Assembly: GCA_964612085.1 (NCBI GenBank)
Contig: CAZTCJ010000012.1
Coordinates: 1-63,592, forward strand
DNA from: CAZTCJ01 sp964612085
GTDB lineage: Bacteria; Pseudomonadota; Alphaproteobacteria; JAJFIK01
Direction: 5' to 3'
Length of the DNA stretch: 63,592 nucleotides
Part shown: piece by piece, positions 60,013-63,592 of the stretch
Numbering within the stretch: the first letter of the stretch is position 1
Layout: the number at the start of each line of letters is the position of its first letter
Made by a program: the position numbers and the translations under genes
Notes under the pieces: generated by a model
The model's database searches: none
Told to the model about the DNA's origin: nothing
Seen by the model: the letters and a program-made list of their open reading frames with translations, nothing else

Positions 60013-61041
60013 GTGACCGGTAAACCCTTTGACGACATTCGCGCTCTGTTCAAGGCGTTTCCGCCGTCCGCTGAAGAGGCGGTGGCGCAAGTGCGCGCGC
60101 GGAATGCCCAGTTGACCAAGCCCGCAGGCGCGCTGGGGCGGCTTGAGGAGATCGTCGAATGGCTCGCCCGCTGGCAAGGCAAGGCCAAACCGTCGGTGCT
60201 CAAGCCCCGCGTCGCGGTCTATGCGGCGAACCATGGGGTAGCGGCGCACGGCGTCTCGGCCTATCCGCCGGAGGTGACCCGCCAGATGGTGGACAATTTC
60301 GCGGCCGGCGGGGCCGCGGTCAATCAGTTGGCGGTGGCGGCAGGGGCGGGCCTGAAAGTGTTCGACCTGGCGCTCGATATGCCGACCCCGGACATCACCG
60401 GCGCGGCCGCCCTGTCGGAACGGGACTGCGCGGGTACCATCGCTTTCGGCATGGAAGCGGTCGCCGACACGCCGGACATTCTGTGTCTGGGCGAGATGGG
60501 CATCGGCAATACGACCGTGGCGGCGGCTCTGTCTTGTGCGCTGTTCGGCGGGAACGCCGCTGACTGGACCGGGCGGGGCACCGGCGTCGATGACGCGGGT
60601 CTCGCGCGCAAGGTGGAGACGGTGGACGCGGCCATCGCGTTCCACCAAGCCGCGCTCGGCGATCCGCTGGAGTGCCTGCGCCGGGTGGGCGGGCGTGAAT
60701 TCGCGGCCATCGCCGGCGCGATCATCGCGGCGCGGATCGCCCGCGTGCCCGTGATCCTCGATGGCTATGCGGTCACCGCAGCGGCGGCCGTGCTCTACCG
60801 GATCGACGAGACCGCGCTTGATCATTGCCTGGCTGCCCATGTCTCGGCGGAACCGGGCCACCGTCTGCTCCTGGAGACCATCGGCAAGGAACCGCTGCTC
60901 GATCTGGGTCTGCGTCTGGGCGAGGGATCGGGCGCTGTGCTCGCCTTGCAGATCGTTCAGGCGGCGGCGGTCTGCCATGGGGGCATGGCCACATTCGACC
61001 AGGCGAAGGTCTCCGGGCCCGTGAACGGCACGGCTGTGTGA
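60013..61041 (+). CDS. cobT: nicotinate-nucleotide-dimethylbenzimidazole phosphoribosyltransferase
   Basis: A 342-residue enzyme that makes alpha-ribazole phosphate, the lower-ligand precursor for CobS. Motifs are NAQLTKPAGALGRLEEI, ANHGVAAHGVSAYPPEVT, CLGEMGIGNTTVAAALSCAL, and the C-terminal GLRLGEGSGAVLAL with the catalytic Glu. The GTG at 60013 has GGGAG 7 nt upstream and is preferred to the ATG at 59986, which overlaps the cobS start. Products of cobS and cobT act in consecutive steps, so the divergent arrangement is functional pairing. Confidence 0.94.
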   Translation: MTGKPFDDIRALFKAFPPSAEEAVAQVRARNAQLTKPAGALGRLEEIVEWLARWQGKAKPSVLKPRVAVYAANHGVAAHGVSAYPPEVTRQMVDNFAAGGAAVNQLAVAAGAGLKVFDLALDMPTPDITGAAALSERDCAGTIAFGMEAVADTPDILCLGEMGIGNTTVAAALSCALFGGNAADWTGRGTGVDDAGLARKVETVDAAIAFHQAALGDPLECLRRVGGREFAAIAGAIIAARIARVPVILDGYAVTAAAAVLYRIDETALDHCLAAHVSAEPGHRLLLETIGKEPLLDLGLRLGEGSGAVLALQIVQAAAVCHGGMATFDQAKVSGPVNGTAV

Positions 61042-61114
61042 TCTGCCGATGGCCGGATCCTATCCTTTCGCGTATGGTGCGTGCGGGTTTTGATCGCCTT
61101 GCGAGGGTTGAACG

Positions 61115-63010
61115 ATGGATCAGGAACACGAGCACCAGGGCAGCCTCGTCACCGGGCTGATCCTGTTCACGGGCCTGGGCGCGCTGAGCGGTCTGGGCGC
61201 GCATTTCATTCTGGAAGCCTTGCGTCCGGCTGACATGCCGGCGGGCGAAGGCAAGATGCTCTTTGCCCTCTTGATCGCCATCACCACCGCGCCCACGGCC
61301 TATTGGTTGACCAGCTCGACCTATACGCGGATCGCCTCGGCCGTCTATGCGCTTGTGTTGGGCGGCGGGCTTGCCGGGCTTTATCTGCTTGCCGAGACCA
61401 CCTTCGGCTGGGGCATCACCGACAGTCCTGGGCTGACCCTTCTCTCCGCCTGCGGATTTTTGATCGGCATCATCTCGCTGCCTTTCTTCCGGACCGTGTT
61501 CGAACGGCGCGAAAGCGTCTGGCATTATCCCTCGCTGTTCGAGTTCGCTTGGAACACGCCGGTCATGGTGGCGGTGGCGAGCCTGTTCACCGGCATTTTC
61601 TGGATCGTGCTGTGGCTCTGGGGCGCGCTGTTCGACATTATCGATATCGGCTTTTTCTCCTCGCTCTTCAGGCAGGACCTGTTCCAGCGCATGGTGACGC
61701 CCGCCGCCTTCGCCACGGCCATCGCGGTCCTGCGCGGCCGGGAGCGGGTGATCCTGACCGTGCGCGGTGTGCTCTTCGCGCTCCTGCATGTGCTCGCGCC
61801 GATTTTGACGGTCGCCACGGCGCTGTTCGTCATTGCCCTGCCGTTCACCGATCTCGATCCCTTGCGGGAGATCGGCAGCCCGGTGGCGCTGCTGGTCTGG
61901 GTGACGATCGGCGCCATCACGCTCATGAACGCGGTCCTGGGCGACGGCGAACGCCATGGCGCGACGGAACGCTTCGCGGGCGTCTTGAACATGATCATGC
62001 GCCTGCAGGGCCTGCTGCTGCCGATTTTCGTCGGCCTGGCCGGGTATGTGCTCTGGCAGCGGATCGTCGAGGAGCCGGTGACGGTCACCCGCGTCTATGC
62101 CGTGATCGTGCTCGGTATCCTGGCGCTTTACGCGCTGGTTTATGCCGTGGCCGGACTGTTGCCCCGGTGGGCGGCGATTATCCGGCCCGCCAATATCGTT
62201 CTGGCGGGCGTGACCGTGGCCGTTGCCATCGTGCTGATGACGCCGCTCGTCAATCCCTACCGGATCAGCGCGGAGGATCATCTGGCGCGGCTGGAGTCCG
62301 GCGAGATCAGCCCGGTGGAACTCAACTACGGCTATCTGCGCTACCGCCTCGGAGCCGCAGGCGAGACGGCGCTGGAGCGTCTGCGTACGGACGACAGCCT
62401 GCCGGATCACAAAACGATCCTGGCGCAACTGGACGTGCTCGATGAAACCGGGGCCTATTACGAATGGCGCCAGCGCGGCATCGGACCCAAAGGCTCCGCC
62501 ATGGGCTATGTGGAGGCCCTGGAGACCCGGGTGGAGCGTGTGCCCGCGGGTCTGACCGTGCCGCAAGCCTTAATCGACAAGATGCTCGACCAGGAGGCCT
62601 ATCAGCGTCCCCGGCTGCTCGAATGCAATCCCGACAAGGAGCGGGACTGCATGGTGGTGACGGCCGATCTGCAAGGCGATGCGGCGCCGGAATACTGGTT
62701 CATCGTGCGCAACGGCGTGTTGCTGTCGTCTTACGTCTACTACGAAGGGGCCGACGGCCTTTGGCATTCCATGGCCATCGGGTCGGAATTCTTCGGGACC
62801 GATGACGAGGCGCTGGCCGTTCTCCAGGGCCTGCGGGACGGCGACCTGGAGACGGCCCCCGTCCACTATGAAATCCCGGTGATTGGCGGCCGGTCCATCT
62901 GGTTCGAAATGCGCCGGGAGGAGTGGTTCGACAAAAGCCAGTCCCGCCCGGGCGCGGCGGATCGGGACAATGGGCCGGTATCCGGACCGGACGGGCCGGA
63001 TGCGCCCTGA
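61115..63010 (+). CDS. DUF4153 membrane protein
   Basis: A 631-residue protein. The first 390 residues contain about ten membrane helices of the DUF4153 type. The last 240 residues form a soluble extracytoplasmic or cytoplasmic domain beginning ISAEDHLARLESGEISPVEL, with a short Cys pair (LLECNPDKERDC). The function is unknown. GAGGG lies before the ATG. It is a single gene between cobT and an acyl-CoA dehydrogenase, with no link to either that I can see. Confidence 0.8.
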   Translation: MDQEHEHQGSLVTGLILFTGLGALSGLGAHFILEALRPADMPAGEGKMLFALLIAITTAPTAYWLTSSTYTRIASAVYALVLGGGLAGLYLLAETTFGWGITDSPGLTLLSACGFLIGIISLPFFRTVFERRESVWHYPSLFEFAWNTPVMVAVASLFTGIFWIVLWLWGALFDIIDIGFFSSLFRQDLFQRMVTPAAFATAIAVLRGRERVILTVRGVLFALLHVLAPILTVATALFVIALPFTDLDPLREIGSPVALLVWVTIGAITLMNAVLGDGERHGATERFAGVLNMIMRLQGLLLPIFVGLAGYVLWQRIVEEPVTVTRVYAVIVLGILALYALVYAVAGLLPRWAAIIRPANIVLAGVTVAVAIVLMTPLVNPYRISAEDHLARLESGEISPVELNYGYLRYRLGAAGETALERLRTDDSLPDHKTILAQLDVLDETGAYYEWRQRGIGPKGSAMGYVEALETRVERVPAGLTVPQALIDKMLDQEAYQRPRLLECNPDKERDCMVVTADLQGDAAPEYWFIVRNGVLLSSYVYYEGADGLWHSMAIGSEFFGTDDEALAVLQGLRDGDLETAPVHYEIPVIGGRSIWFEMRREEWFDKSQSRPGAADRDNGPVSGPDGPDAP

Positions 63011-63200
63011 CGCCGCCCGCGCGGCGGAGTTGACGCTGCGTCAGTCTTTGCTCAGGCTCTTGGAGCGATCATTTTCCGGCTGCGGCGACAGATCGGCGCG
63101 CCTTGCGCGCTGTTATTGCTGCAAAACCACGGCTATCATCGCGCGAAAGACAGAATAAGACCGTCCATCATCGATTCACCATGCACCAAGAGGCAGGCTC

Positions 63201-63592
63201 ATGGATGTGACCTTCACGGCTGAAGACGAAGCGTTCCGCCGCGAGATTCGCACGTTCTTCGAAAGCGTACCGGCCCATTTGAAAGGCTCGCGCAAGGACC
63301 TCAACCCGGACACCTACCGGCAATGGCACAAGCTCGTGCATGAGCGCGGCTGGTCGGCGCCGGGCTGGCCTACGGAGTATGGCGGCCCCGGCTGGACCGT
63401 GACCCAGCGGTACATCTGGCAGGAAGAAAGCGCCAATTACGAAATGATGCCGATCCTGCCCTTCGGCGTCACCATGGTCGGGCCGGTGATCTACACCTTC
63501 GGCAATGAAGACCAGAAAAAGCGCTTCCTGCCCCGCATCCTGTCGGGCGAGGACTGGTGGTGCCAGGGCTATTCGGAGCCGGGCTCGGGCTC
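63201..63592 (+). CDS. acyl-CoA dehydrogenase, N-terminal part (runs off window)
   Basis: The first 130 residues of another acyl-CoA dehydrogenase, starting MDVTFTAEDEAFRREIRTFF. Recognisable are PGWPTEYGGPGWTVTQRYIW and, at the very end, the FAD motif WWCQGYSEPGSGS. The catalytic domain is beyond the window. AGAGGCAGG precedes the ATG. It is the fourth acyl-CoA dehydrogenase in 63 kb, which suggests an organism relying on acyl-CoA catabolism. The 190-bp leader contains the palindrome TGACGC-T-GCGTCA (63031-63043). Confidence 0.9.
   Translation, partial: MDVTFTAEDEAFRREIRTFFESVPAHLKGSRKDLNPDTYRQWHKLVHERGWSAPGWPTEYGGPGWTVTQRYIWQEESANYEMMPILPFGVTMVGPVIYTFGNEDQKKRFLPRILSGEDWWCQGYSEPGSG

Overview
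This 63.6-kb window is a gene-dense, GC-rich stretch of bacterial chromosome, most likely from an alphaproteobacterium. The indications are a system I cytochrome c maturation (ccm) set, a doubled GTTC-N7-GTTC element of the alphaproteobacterial LexA type, a DivJ/PleC-like histidine kinase, a typical alphaproteobacterial intergenic repeat near 24.2 kb, and a zinc-ribbon/DUF3426 gene beside ftsEX. I cannot place the genus. I saw no rRNA, tRNA, CRISPR array, prophage or insertion sequence. The content looks like core chromosome with a few accessory insertions.

Layout. 1-2.3 kb (minus): a truncated acyl-CoA dehydrogenase and an acyl-CoA synthetase. 2.4-5.2 kb (plus): ccmABCDE, including a 46-residue ccmD. 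5.2-5.4 kb: a convergent intergenic region with four DnaA-box-like 9-mers and a terminator. 5.4-9.4 kb (minus): ftsE-ftsX, then ydcF-like and plsC, interrupted by a parDE toxin-antitoxin pair on the opposite strand. 9.8-16 kb: zinc-ribbon protein and hpt, an XRE regulator, an unknown helical protein, a Tat-exported GH9-like protein and a DUF938 methyltransferase. 16.1-18.6 kb: ccmF and ccmH, separated from the other ccm genes and with no ccmG between them. 18.6-26.5 kb: an alpha/beta-hydrolase-OsmC fusion, a degenerate HtrA-like PDZ protein, an OmpR-type two-component system, a C13 (caspase-like) peptidase and an MFS transporter. 27.2-33.6 kb: HU, glnE and the polyamine genes (AdoMet decarboxylase, ornithine decarboxylase with a structured leader, speE). 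33.9-38.5 kb: a tight three-gene operon of two PYROXD2-type FAD oxidoreductases and a GcvT-fold protein. 38.8-43.2 kb: secreted EF-hand protein, ECF sigma factor, anti-sigma-like protein, periplasmic metal-sensor-like protein and a large histidine kinase. 43.6-49.6 kb: pepN, a MarR regulator and a pair of acyl-CoA dehydrogenases. 49.8-56.8 kb: MltF-like transglycosylase, dusA, TSUP transporter, a VOC protein under probable SOS control, phosphohexomutase, a metallophosphodiesterase and a membrane aspartic protease. 57-61 kb: cobalamin genes cobA, cobS and cobT with a LysE exporter and a lipoprotein. 61.1-63.6 kb: a DUF4153 membrane protein and the start of a fourth acyl-CoA dehydrogenase.

Several groups work together. 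The ccm genes build c-type cytochromes. The speD/ODC/speE set makes putrescine and spermidine. The MarR gene beside two acyl-CoA dehydrogenases suggests control of acyl-CoA catabolism. CobA, CobS and CobT are three steps of corrin synthesis. The most unusual items are the FAD-FAD-GcvT operon, the HtrA-like protein that has lost its protease active site but sits beside a two-component system, the doubled SOS operator before a VOC gene, the DnaA-box cluster and the folded leader of the ornithine decarboxylase gene. Start codons were chosen from Shine-Dalgarno spacing and family length. Many genes here start with GTG, and a few with TTG.
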